Of a DNA stretch of 64,000 nt, positions 8,360-16,417 are shown piece by piece. The position numbers and the translations under genes are program-made. Location: the NCBI GenBank assembly GCA_041557595.1, contig JBFFGE010000003.1:1-64000 (forward strand), given 5' to 3'. The notes beneath the pieces were generated by a model. The model was not told the origin of the DNA, did not search any database, and was given only the letters and a program-made list of their open reading frames with translations. Each line of letters opens with the position of its first letter. The stretch's first letter is position 1. This DNA is from JAOTYV01 sp041557595. GTDB taxonomy: Bacteria; Pseudomonadota; Alphaproteobacteria; UBA8366.

Positions 8360-9118
8360 TTACGACTTATGCCCTGATTCTCTTCGACCTTGCTTGGCGA
8401 GCGCGGCCAGTCGCGCGCGCGCCGAAGAGGGATCGAGAACAGGTTTTTCGAAGGCGATTCGCAAGAATCGTCCCGCGCGCGTCAGATCGATCCCTTCCGG
8501 ATCGATGCCGCAAAGACGCCAGTCGGTCTCGGTCGATTGCGCGAGCGCCGCATAGAGCTGGATGGCGTCCGCGTGGTCGGTATTCATGTGATCCAGAATC
8601 TCCGGCTCCGCGTTGGCCAGCGCTTCCGCACCATCGGTATCGTAAAGAAACGCATCGGCGGGCAGCCAATGGATTTCGCCGAAGCCGCCGATCAAATGGG
8701 CTCTTTCCGGCGTGACTTCATAGAAATTGAAATCGCCGAAATTCGCGTAGGCGGCGGCGCCGGAATGCCGTGCCAGATACCGGCCGGCCAGGCAGTCCTT
8801 TCGCGGTCCGTCGGCCAGACGGTGCGCGCGGCCTTGCACCGTGACGCGGGCCCCGGCCAGCCGGTCCGGGCCCGGCGCGGTGCCGTCGAAGAGCAGGGAA
8901 ACCCGGTCGTCCTCGGCGATATTCCTGGTGTGATCGGCCAGGTCGGAGAGCAGCAGGACCGGGTGCGCATCCTGGCCGCAGGCGGTTTCGACCAGAGACG
9001 CGTAGGGTCGGCCGTCATGCGTTCGTTCGGCGGTGGCGAGGGTCGCCGCGCCGGCGCTCCGGATCAGGCGGCGGCAAATGTCGCCCGGGGCGGGCGCGGC
9101 AGGGTTCTGCGGGCTCAT
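8360..9118 (-). CDS. HugZ-like pyridoxamine-5'-phosphate-oxidase-fold protein with DUF2470 domain
   Basis: 252 residues. The N-terminal two thirds is a split-barrel flavin-type fold (RSAGAATLAT...GRPYASLVETA, then LLLSDLADHTRNI); the C-terminal part is the DUF2470/HugZ segment with ILDHMNTDHADAIQLYA, the His-rich motif that contacts heme in HugZ heme oxygenases. Likely cytosolic heme utilisation or flavin/heme binding protein. It overlaps the upstream Sco1-like gene by ATGA (9115-9118), so the pair is co-translated. Substrate uncertain. Confidence 0.85.
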   Translation of the reverse strand: MSPQNPAAPAPGDICRRLIRSAGAATLATAERTHDGRPYASLVETACGQDAHPVLLLSDLADHTRNIAEDDRVSLLFDGTAPGPDRLAGARVTVQGRAHRLADGPRKDCLAGRYLARHSGAAAYANFGDFNFYEVTPERAHLIGGFGEIHWLPADAFLYDTDGAEALANAEPEILDHMNTDHADAIQLYAALAQSTETDWRLCGIDPEGIDLTRAGRFLRIAFEKPVLDPSSARARLAALAKQGRRESGHKS

Positions 9119-9783
9119 GATCTCGATTGTAGCGTGCCCGCGGCCGCCATGAGCCGGCGCATTTGCGCCGCCATTTCCTTGGGATCGGCGCCGCGCCGGA
9201 ACAACGTCAGATAACGCCCATCCGGGCCCATGAAATAGACGAAGCTACTGTGGTCCATCAGATAATCGGTCGCATCGCCAGCCGAATCACCGGACCTGGA
9301 GCGCGCATAGAAAACCCGGTAGGCCTTGGCGGCCACGGCGATCTCGTCGGCGGTCCCGCTCAGGCCGACCAGACGCGGATGGAACTGCGCGACGTAGTCC
9401 GCGAGGAAGTCCGGCGTGTCGCGCGCCGGATCGATGGTGATGAACACCGGCTGTATCGCGTCGGCCTGTCCGGCCAGCGCATCCAGCGCCGACCCCATGG
9501 TGGCGAGCTCGGTCGGGCATACATCGGGGCAGTACCCGTATCCGAAATAGATCAGCATGTAGCGGCCGCGAAAGCTGGCATCGCTGACCCGCCGGCCGCG
9601 ATGGTCCACGAGGTTGAACGGGCCGCCGATATTCACCGTCGTCGCCGTCGTACCGGAAACGCGGTTGCCGGATTTGGGGTCGTCGCCGGAAATATTCCGC
9701 CAGACGATCCAGGTGGCGATTGCGATCACCACGAGCGCCACCAGCATGGCGCCAATGACCGGTAGCGGAGGCTTGGATTTCAT
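9115..9783 (-). CDS. SCO1/SenC family copper chaperone-like protein
   Basis: 222 residues: one N-terminal membrane anchor (about residues 9-29) and a thioredoxin-like periplasmic domain with the copper-binding motif CPDVCPTE (CxxxC) and the distal His in MDHSSFVYF. Known role of the family: delivering copper to the CuA site of cytochrome c oxidase or acting as a thiol reductase. No oxidase genes are adjacent. It starts the two-gene minus-strand unit with the HugZ-like gene and is divergent from chvI across 240 bases (9784-10023) in which I see only promoter-type AT-rich sequence. Confidence 0.93.
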   Translation of the reverse strand: MKSKPPLPVIGAMLVALVVIAIATWIVWRNISGDDPKSGNRVSGTTATTVNIGGPFNLVDHRGRRVSDASFRGRYMLIYFGYGYCPDVCPTELATMGSALDALAGQADAIQPVFITIDPARDTPDFLADYVAQFHPRLVGLSGTADEIAVAAKAYRVFYARSRSGDSAGDATDYLMDHSSFVYFMGPDGRYLTLFRRGADPKEMAAQMRRLMAAAGTLQSRS

Positions 9784-10023
9784 CGCCCTGTCCGGAGGTT
9801 GGGGCCGAGACCCTATGATCCGAGATTTGATTTCAACGCTGCATTAACCAATTTGATATACTGTTGTTTCGGTGGGCCGCGATTAGACAAATCGACGCAG
9901 CGCGGCCCCTGCGTGAGTGCATCGAAGTCGCAACAAAGCCGTGAACGTGCCAAAATGCTGCCATAGACACGGAAGATTGTGGTAGCGCGCCACCAACAGG
10001 TACAATTCGGCCAGGAGTTCGTC

Positions 10024-10722
10024 ATGCAGCAGACGATTGCGCTTGTCGATGACGACAAGAACATTTTGACGTCCGTGTCGATGGCCCTCGAAGCGGAGGG
10101 CTATCACGTGCGGACCTACAACGACGGGGAAGAGGCGCTTCGCGGGCTGTCGCAACAGCCTGTCGACCTTGCCATTCTCGACATTAAGATGCCGCGCATG
10201 GACGGCATGGAGCTGCTGCAGAAACTGCGCAGCGGCAGCAATTTGCCGGTCATCTTCCTGACCTCCAAGGACGATGAGGTCGATGAAGTGCTCGGCCTGC
10301 GCATGGGTGCGGACGACTATATCAAGAAGCCGTTTTCGCAACGGCTGCTGATCGAGCGGATCCGCACCTTGCTGCGCCGTTCAGAACTCGGCGACGAAAC
10401 GCCGGTCAAGAAGGCGGATGCGGTGTTGGTGCGCGGTCCGCTGGTGCTCGACACCGAACGGCACTCGTGCTCGTGGGAAGGCCTGGATGTCCAGCTTACC
10501 GTAACGGAATTCCTGCTTCTCAAGGCGCTGGCGCAACGGCCCGGCCATGTCAAAAGCCGCGACCAGTTGATGGATGCGGCGTATGGCGAGAGCATCTACG
10601 TCGATGACCGCACCATCGACAGTCATATCAAGCGCCTTCGCAAGAAATTCCGTCAGGTGGACAACAGCTTTTCGCAAATCGAAACCTTGTACGGGGTGGG
10701 GTATCGTTACGGCGAGCAGTAA
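10024..10722 (+). CDS. chvI: Two-component response regulator ChvI
   Basis: OmpR-type regulator, 232 residues. The receiver has the acidic pair DDD near residue 9, phospho-acceptor Asp in [13 protein letters not shown], and KKPF Lys; the C-terminal winged helix carries [11 protein letters not shown] and [17 protein letters not shown]. An AGGAG ribosome site precedes ATG 10024, better than the earlier frame-open start at 9979. The partner kinase gene chvG begins 5 bases after the stop. In alphaproteobacteria ChvG/ChvI responds to acid or envelope stress and controls exopolysaccharide, motility and metabolism. Assignment rests on sequence and on the conserved pckA-chvI-chvG-hprK order. Confidence 0.93.
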   Translation: MQQTIALVDDDKNILTSVSMALEAEGYHVRTYNDGEEALRGLSQQPVDLAILDIKMPRMDGMELLQKLRSGSNLPVIFLTSKDDEVDEVLGLRMGADDYIKKPFSQRLLIERIRTLLRRSELGDETPVKKADAVLVRGPLVLDTERHSCSWEGLDVQLTVTEFLLLKALAQRPGHVKSRDQLMDAAYGESIYVDDRTIDSHIKRLRKKFRQVDNSFSQIETLYGVGYRYGEQ

Positions 10723-10727
10723 CCGAT

Positions 10728-12461
10728 ATGGAATATGAGGCGGCGCTAAAGGCGATTCGAAAAGGCCTGCGCTGGCCGGGCAGTCTGTCTCGCTTGGCCC
10801 GGCGTGGCAATCGCGGCCGCCTCGATCCGGCCGGGCGTATCCAGCCCGCGACGCCGCCGCCGAAAAAGCGGCGCCTGATGTCGCCCCTGACTCGGCGAAT
10901 CCTGACGGTAAATGTTGTCGCCCTGCTGATCCCGATCGGCGGGCTTCTTTATGTTGGCCCCTATCGCGATACCTTGATCGACGCGGAGCTCGAATCCCTG
11001 CGCAGCCAGGGCGAAATGATCGCCGGCGCGATCGGCGAAAGCGCGATCGAGATCACGCCGGCGGGCGGCCAGTTCATCGACCTGGAACCCGCCCGCCATA
11101 TCGTCCGGCGCCTCAGCGCGGCGTCGCGCGTGCGTTCGCGGCTGTTCCTCAATTCCGGTGAAATGGTCGCGGACAGCAGCCAGCTGCTGGGTGGCCGCTG
11201 GGTCGTGCAGGTCGAGGCGCTGCCGCCGCCCCGCGAATCGAACTGGGCGCTGGACTGGCTGATCGACAGCATCGATTTCGCCTTGGGATGGTTGTCCTAC
11301 GGCGAAAAATTGGAGCCGTATCGCGAACGGGCGGACCAGCGCGCGGATGATTATCCGGAGGTGCAGCGGGCCTTTTCGGGCGAGATCATCGGCGTGGTCC
11401 GGTCCGGCGGCACCAGCGGGTACATGCTCACCGTGTCGATCCCGGTGCAGCGCTACCGTCAGGTGATCGGCGTGCTGTTGCTGGCGAATGACGGCATCGA
11501 AATCGAGGCGTCGGTGCGCAATATCCGTCTCACTGTGCTCGCGGTGTTTGCCGGCGCGTTCGTCATCACCATCCTGCTGTCGCTCTACCTGGCGCGGACG
11601 ATCGCCCAGCCGGTGCTGCGGCTTGCGGTCGCGGCGGAACGCGTGCGCCGCGGCTATGGCACCAAGACGGAACGCATTCCCGATTTCACCAACCGGGGCG
11701 ATGAAATCGGCGAGCTCTCGGGCGCCTTGCGCGAAATGACCGACGCCTTGCAGCAGCGCATGGATGCTATCGAACGATTCGCCGCCGATGTCAGCCATGA
11801 AATCAAGAATCCCCTGACCTCACTGCGCAGCGCGGTCGAAACCGCGGCCCGCGTGCCCGATACCCAGCAGCAGCGCCGCCTGATGGCGGTCATTCTGGAA
11901 GACGTGCAACGGCTCGACCGGCTGATCACCGACATTTCCAACGCGTCGCGGCTGGATTCCGAGTTGAGCCGGGCCGAGACCGAACCGGTGGATATCGGTC
12001 GCATGCTGCAGGCTTTGGTGGATATGCACGAAACCACGCGCGGCCCGGGCACGCCCCGCTTGACGGTGCGGGTACGGAACGAGCGCGCCTTGCGGGTTCA
12101 AGGGGTCGAGGACCGGCTGGTTCAGGTGATGCGCAACCTGATCGCCAACGCACTGAGTTTCAGCCCCCCCGACGGCGAAATCGTGCTGACGGCGGCACGC
12201 ATCAAGAATTATGTCGAGGTGGCCATCGAAGACAGCGGGCCCGGCATACCGGAGGCCAAGGTCAGCGCTATCTTCGACCGTTTCTATACGGAGCGCCCCA
12301 AGGGCGAAAAGTTCGGCAAGCATTCCGGGCTCGGTCTGTCCATTTCGAAACAGATCATCGAGGCCCATGGCGGCACCATCACCGCCGAGAACCGCCATGC
12401 GGACGGCGATCCGGAGACCGTCGCGGGCGCCCGGTTCGTGGTGCGCCTGCCGGTCGTTTGA
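10728..12461 (+). CDS. chvG: Sensor histidine kinase ChvG
   Basis: 577 residues. A basic cytoplasmic N-terminus (about 50 residues) leads to TM1 (ILTVNVVALLIPIGGLLYV), a periplasmic sensor region of about 200 residues, TM2 (VFAGAFVITILLSLYLA), a HAMP linker, then the H-box DVSHEIKNPLTSL, N-box NLIANALSFSP, G1 EDSGPGIP and G2 GLGLSI. The DVSHEIKNPL form is typical of ChvG/ExoS. Pairs with ChvI immediately upstream. ATG 10728 gives the long N-terminus; ATG 10878 is an alternative that still keeps TM1. Confidence 0.93.
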   Translation: MEYEAALKAIRKGLRWPGSLSRLARRGNRGRLDPAGRIQPATPPPKKRRLMSPLTRRILTVNVVALLIPIGGLLYVGPYRDTLIDAELESLRSQGEMIAGAIGESAIEITPAGGQFIDLEPARHIVRRLSAASRVRSRLFLNSGEMVADSSQLLGGRWVVQVEALPPPRESNWALDWLIDSIDFALGWLSYGEKLEPYRERADQRADDYPEVQRAFSGEIIGVVRSGGTSGYMLTVSIPVQRYRQVIGVLLLANDGIEIEASVRNIRLTVLAVFAGAFVITILLSLYLARTIAQPVLRLAVAAERVRRGYGTKTERIPDFTNRGDEIGELSGALREMTDALQQRMDAIERFAADVSHEIKNPLTSLRSAVETAARVPDTQQQRRLMAVILEDVQRLDRLITDISNASRLDSELSRAETEPVDIGRMLQALVDMHETTRGPGTPRLTVRVRNERALRVQGVEDRLVQVMRNLIANALSFSPPDGEIVLTAARIKNYVEVAIEDSGPGIPEAKVSAIFDRFYTERPKGEKFGKHSGLGLSISKQIIEAHGGTITAENRHADGDPETVAGARFVVRLPVV

Positions 12462-12568
12462 CGGTGGCGATGGTCACGGCGGCCGGACTTGCGCCAAGGA
12501 ATTAACGCTTGCATCCCTGCCCTTCCGACGGATTGACTTCATCTTCAGACGGGCTCAGGCTTTGCGGC

Positions 12569-12997
12569 ATGGAAACTGTCCACGGCACAACCGTTGCAAT
12601 CGCGGGCGCGGGCGTGTTGCTGCGCGGCCCGTCGGCCAGCGGCAAATCGGATCTCGCTTTGCGCCTGATCGATGACGGCGCGATGCTTGTTGCGGACGAC
12701 CGTACGGTGCTGGCGCCGGGTGACGGATCCGTGGTGGCGTCCGCGCCGCCGTCGATCGCCGGCCGGATAGAGGTGCGCGGCCTCGGCATTGTGCCGGTCG
12801 CGGCGATCGATACGGTGCCGTTGCGGCTGGTGGTGGATTTGATCGAGCCGGAACGGGCCGAGCGCATGCCGCCGGCGCGCCATGTCGACCTGATGGGGGC
12901 GGAGCTTCCGTTGCTGCGCCTCCCCGCGTTTCATGCGTCGACCCCCTCGAAGATCAGGCTGGCCCTGCGGGTGCCGGCCGGCGAGATCATACGATGA
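12569..12997 (+). CDS. hprK: HPr kinase/phosphorylase, short alphaproteobacterial form
   Basis: 142 residues, consisting only of the catalytic C-terminal domain, as is usual in alphaproteobacteria (full-length Firmicute HprK is about 310). P-loop GPSASGKSDLALRL is intact, followed by LVADDRT and the RGLGI HprK signature region. It should phosphorylate the regulatory Ser of HPr, encoded 1.4 kb downstream. The start ATG 12569 is chosen over the upstream TTG because family members begin a few residues before the P-loop. Its stop overlaps the rapZ start (12994-12997). Confidence 0.93.
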   Translation: METVHGTTVAIAGAGVLLRGPSASGKSDLALRLIDDGAMLVADDRTVLAPGDGSVVASAPPSIAGRIEVRGLGIVPVAAIDTVPLRLVVDLIEPERAERMPPARHVDLMGAELPLLRLPAFHASTPSKIRLALRVPAGEIIR

Positions 12998-13917
12998 CGT
13001 CGACGGACCCGAACGCTCCCAGCGAGAATAGCCTGGTGCTGGTCACCGGCATGTCGGGCGCCGGGCGAACGACGGCGCTGAAGACCCTGGAAGATCTCGG
13101 CTACGAAGCGGTGGATAATTTGCCGCTGTCTCTGTTGGGCGGGCTCGTCCGGTCGGGTCCGGACATGGGCGGCAAGGGTCCGCGGCGGCCGCTCGCCATC
13201 GGCGTGGATATCCGCACCCGCGATTTCGGGGTCGATCCGTTTATCGATGAACTCGATCGCTTGATCGGCGCGGCGGGACTCGACGTTCGCACCGTGTTCC
13301 TGGATTGCGACGACGACTTCCTGCTGCGCCGCTATGCGGAAACGCGTCGCCGCCACCCGCTCGATTCCGATCGCCCGGTTCCCGAAATGATCCAGATCGA
13401 GCGGCGCTTGCTGTCGCGGTTGCGCGCCCGCGCGGATGTGGTGATCGACACGACCGGCATGTCGCCCTGGAATCTGCGGGAACGTTTGCGCGATCAATTC
13501 ATCGGCGATGGCGGCGTCGGCATGAGCCTGTTCGTGACCTCGTTCGGGTTCCGCTTCGGTGTGCCGCGCGAGGCGGATTTGGTGTTCGACGTCCGGTTCC
13601 TCAACAATCCGCACTACGATCCGGCGTTGCGCGACCTCACGGGCCAAGACCGCGCGGTCCAGGAAGCGGTCGCGGCCGACCGGGATTTCGAAGGGTATTT
13701 CGGTGCGGTAACCGGCCTGCTGAAGATCTCTCTGCCGCGCTATGCGGAGGAAGGCAAGAGCTACCTGACGATTGCCATCGGGTGCACCGGCGGGCGGCAT
13801 CGCAGCGTCTTCGTGGCGACGCGCCTTGCGGAATGGCTATCCGCCAACGGCTGGAGGGTCGGCGTTTCCCATCGCGATATCGACGGCGGCACCGATAGAA
13901 TTGTGAGCCCGACATGA
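12994..13917 (+). CDS. rapZ: RapZ-type RNase adapter/nucleotide-binding protein
   Basis: 307 residues. In enterobacteria RapZ binds GlcN6P and targets GlmZ to RNase E; in alphaproteobacteria it lies, as here, within the PTS-Ntr/HprK locus and its targets are less clear. N-terminal P-loop region GMSGAGRTTALKTLEDLGYEAVDNLP, middle VDIRTRDF, C-terminal IGCTGGRHRSV. The Walker A Lys is replaced by Arg (GAGRTT). Overlaps hprK by 4 bases; the EIIA gene starts 37 bases later. Confidence 0.93.
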   Translation: MTSTDPNAPSENSLVLVTGMSGAGRTTALKTLEDLGYEAVDNLPLSLLGGLVRSGPDMGGKGPRRPLAIGVDIRTRDFGVDPFIDELDRLIGAAGLDVRTVFLDCDDDFLLRRYAETRRRHPLDSDRPVPEMIQIERRLLSRLRARADVVIDTTGMSPWNLRERLRDQFIGDGGVGMSLFVTSFGFRFGVPREADLVFDVRFLNNPHYDPALRDLTGQDRAVQEAVAADRDFEGYFGAVTGLLKISLPRYAEEGKSYLTIAIGCTGGRHRSVFVATRLAEWLSANGWRVGVSHRDIDGGTDRIVSPT

Positions 13918-13954
13918 TACAACAGCGGCAAGGTTCTCTCGTGGAGTGCGGGGC

Positions 13955-14386
13955 ATGATCGGCATCGTTCTCGTGACGCATGGCGACCTGGCGGCGGAAT
14001 TTCTGTCGGCGCTCGAGCATATCGTCGGCGCGCAGCGCAACGTGATGACCGTGTGCATCGGCGCCGATGACGATTTGGAGCAGCGCCGGGCGGATATTCT
14101 CGACTCGATCACCAGGGCCGATGACGGCGCCGGCGTGGTGCTGCTGACCGATATGTTCGGCGGCACGCCCTGCAATCTGGCGATTTCGGTGATGGATCAG
14201 GCGCAAGTCGAAGTGATTGCGGGGGTAAACCTGCCCATGCTGGTGCGGTTGGCGTCGATTCGCGACCGGTTGCCGCTGGCCGAGGCGGTCATCAGCGCCC
14301 AGGAAGCCGGGCGGAAATACATCAATGTGGCGTCCCGGTTGCTTGCGGAGCAGGCTGCGCCGGGATCGACGGGGGCAGATGGTTGA
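13955..14386 (+). CDS. PTS mannose/fructose-type EIIA domain protein
   Basis: 143 residues. Phospho-acceptor His in LVTHGDLA near the N-terminus and the DMFGGTPCNLA segment are typical of the EIIA-Man fold. No EIIB, EIIC or EIID is nearby, so it is probably a regulatory rather than a transport component, receiving phosphate from HPr. ATG 13955 with GGAG 9 bases upstream is preferred to GTG 13946. It overlaps the HPr gene by 8 bases. Confidence 0.9.
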   Translation: MIGIVLVTHGDLAAEFLSALEHIVGAQRNVMTVCIGADDDLEQRRADILDSITRADDGAGVVLLTDMFGGTPCNLAISVMDQAQVEVIAGVNLPMLVRLASIRDRLPLAEAVISAQEAGRKYINVASRLLAEQAAPGSTGADG

Positions 14387-14645
14387 AGCGACTTTCGAAA
14401 TTACCAACCGGCGGGGCCTGCACGCGCGGGCAGCGGCGAAATTCGCCCAACTGGCCGGCATGTTCGACGCCAAGATCACCGTCTCGAAAGATGGAGCCAC
14501 GGTTTCCGGGGAGTCGATCATGGGCTTGATGATGCTGTCGGCGGCAACCGGAAGCTCGATCCTGGTGCAGGCGGAGGGGGATGGCGCGCAGGCGGCGCTC
14601 GACGCGTTGGAAACACTCGTCGCGGGCGGGTTCGACGAGGACTGA
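14379..14645 (+). CDS. Phosphocarrier protein HPr
   Basis: 88 residues. The EI-dependent phosphorylation site is the His in RRGLHARAAAKF, and the HprK-dependent Ser lies in SGESIMGLMML. Both sites are therefore available, consistent with HprK upstream. ATG 14379 is the usual N-terminus; a longer open frame from 14325 would overlap EIIA by a further 54 bases and is unlikely. EI (ptsP/ptsI) is not in the window. Confidence 0.95.
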   Translation: MVEATFEITNRRGLHARAAAKFAQLAGMFDAKITVSKDGATVSGESIMGLMMLSAATGSSILVQAEGDGAQAALDALETLVAGGFDED

Positions 14646-14772
14646 TCCGATTGGCTATGGCCCGTTTGCATCCTTGTCGCTAGCGGACGCCGCTGTTATA
14701 CCCCGCCCTGAGAGCGCCTGAAATTTTGGCTGGCGCAGTACCAGACCCGCTTGATCCCCGAGGAAAAGACAT

Positions 14773-16068
14773 ATGACCGCCGCACAAGACTTTAAGGTTG
14801 CCGACTCCGATCTGGCCGACTGGGGCCGCAAGGAAATCGCCATCGCCGAGACCGAGATGCCGGGCCTGATGGCGTTGCGCGAGGAATTCGGCGCCGAACA
14901 GCCGCTGAAAGACGCGCGGATCGCCGGCTGTCTGCATATGACGATTCAGACGGCGGTGCTGATCGAAACCCTGACGGCGCTCGGCGCCGAGGTGCGCTGG
15001 TCTTCCTGCAATATTTTCTCGACCCAGGATCAGGCGGCCGCGGCGATCGCGGCGACCGGCGTTCCGGTCTTCGCCTGGAAAGGCATGAGCGAAGAGGAAT
15101 TCTGGTGGGCGATCGATCAGACGATCGAGGGACCGAACGGTTGGCGGCCGAACATCTTGCTCGACGACGGCGGCGATCTGACCAAGGTCATGCACGAGAA
15201 ATTCGCCCCTTTGATGAAGGATGTGGTCGGCCTGTCGGAGGAAACGACGACTGGCGTCCACCGTCTCTATGAAATGGAGCGGGACGGGTCGCTCGCGGTG
15301 CCGGCGATCAACGTCAACGACTCGGTGACCAAATCGAAATTCGACAATTTATATGGCTGCCGGGAAAGCCTGGTGGACGGGATCAAGCGTGCGACCGACG
15401 TCATGATCGCCGGCAAGATCGCCGTGGTGTGCGGCTATGGCGATGTGGGCAAGGGATCCGCGGCCTCGCTTCGTGGCCTGGGCGCCCGTGTCCTGATCAC
15501 CGAGATCGATCCGATTTGCGCGCTGCAGGCGGCCATGGAGGGGTACGAAGTCGTGACCATGGAGGACGCCGCGGCGCTCGGCGATATCTTCGTGACGACG
15601 ACGGGCAATGTGGATGTGATCACCATCGAGCACATGCGGCAAATGAAGGACCGGGCGATCGTCAGCAATATCGGGCATTTCGATTCCGAGATTCAGATCG
15701 AGGCGCTGCGCAATTATCCCTGGCACAACGTCAAGCCGCAGGTCGACGAGATCGAGTTTCCCGACGGTAAGCGGTTGATCGTCCTGGCCGAGGGACGGTT
15801 GGTCAATCTCGGTTGCGCCACCGGCCACCCGAGCTTCGTGATGTCGGCGTCCTTCACCAATCAGGTGCTGGCGCAAATCGAATTGTGGCGCAATTCGAAG
15901 AATTACGAGAAGAAGGTCTATGTCCTGCCCAAGCATCTCGACGAAAAGGTCGCGGCGCTGCACCTCGAAAAACTGGGGGTCAAGCTCACCACCCTGACGA
16001 AGACCCAGGCCGAGTATCTTGGCATGTCGCCGGCCGGACCCTTCAAGCCGGATTACTACCGCTACTGA
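14773..16068 (+). CDS. ahcY: Adenosylhomocysteinase
   Basis: NAD-dependent hydrolysis of S-adenosylhomocysteine to adenosine and homocysteine, cytosolic; 431 residues. Signatures: [30 protein letters not shown], the Rossmann motif [11 protein letters not shown], and the C-terminal KPDYYRY that closes the NAD pocket of the neighbouring subunit. A separate 127-base leader (14646-14772) after HPr contains AGGAAAAG ahead of the ATG; I see no recognisable SAH or SAM riboswitch fold in it. Confidence 0.97.
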   Translation: MTAAQDFKVADSDLADWGRKEIAIAETEMPGLMALREEFGAEQPLKDARIAGCLHMTIQTAVLIETLTALGAEVRWSSCNIFSTQDQAAAAIAATGVPVFAWKGMSEEEFWWAIDQTIEGPNGWRPNILLDDGGDLTKVMHEKFAPLMKDVVGLSEETTTGVHRLYEMERDGSLAVPAINVNDSVTKSKFDNLYGCRESLVDGIKRATDVMIAGKIAVVCGYGDVGKGSAASLRGLGARVLITEIDPICALQAAMEGYEVVTMEDAAALGDIFVTTTGNVDVITIEHMRQMKDRAIVSNIGHFDSEIQIEALRNYPWHNVKPQVDEIEFPDGKRLIVLAEGRLVNLGCATGHPSFVMSASFTNQVLAQIELWRNSKNYEKKVYVLPKHLDEKVAALHLEKLGVKLTTLTKTQAEYLGMSPAGPFKPDYYRY

Positions 16069-16142
16069 CCCAATTCCGGGCGCGCGGAGGTCGCGGTTGC
16101 GCTTGTGGGTCAAGGACATGCTGCCTAGACTGCGCCGCGTGA

Positions 16143-16417
16143 CTAGCCCGCACTTCTCATACTCTGCGCGGTCTGCGTCGCGTCCAGGCGGTTGCTCCGC
16201 CAGGAGCGGGCCGAAAAGCGTAGCCCATGCTACGGTTGAGGGCCGCGACGCCGCGGACGGCCGCCTGGGCGCGACCCTGCGGGCGGCGCCGTCGCGCCCC
16301 CCGACAGGATGCGTCAAGCCGCTTGCCCGATGCCCCGCATCGCGCTGCACGGCTTTCCTGCCCTGTCGGGGCGACGGCGCCGCGCAGGCCACGGAGAGTA
16401 GGAGAAGTGCGGGCTAG
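16143..16417. mobile_element. 275-bp palindromic MITE-like element with 23-bp terminal inverted repeats
   Basis: The ends are inverted copies with 22 of 23 bases identical: 16143-16165 begins CTAGCCCGCACTTCTC and 16395-16417 ends GAGAAGTGCGGGCTAG. Inside are further dyads: 16187-16201 (GGCGG/CCGCC), 16219-16234 (CGTAGC/GCTACG), and a long pair 16285-16308 with 16362-16381. No transposase frame fits. No clear target duplication flanks it. It fills most of the 338-base gap between ahcY and divL. It could be a non-autonomous insertion element end-pair or a structured transcribed repeat; the IS family cannot be named from sequence alone. Confidence 0.7.

Noticed and set aside
14646..14772. Possible SAH or SAM riboswitch ahead of ahcY
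   Set aside because: No conserved core or clear pairing that I could match; only a plain leader with a ribosome site is seen.
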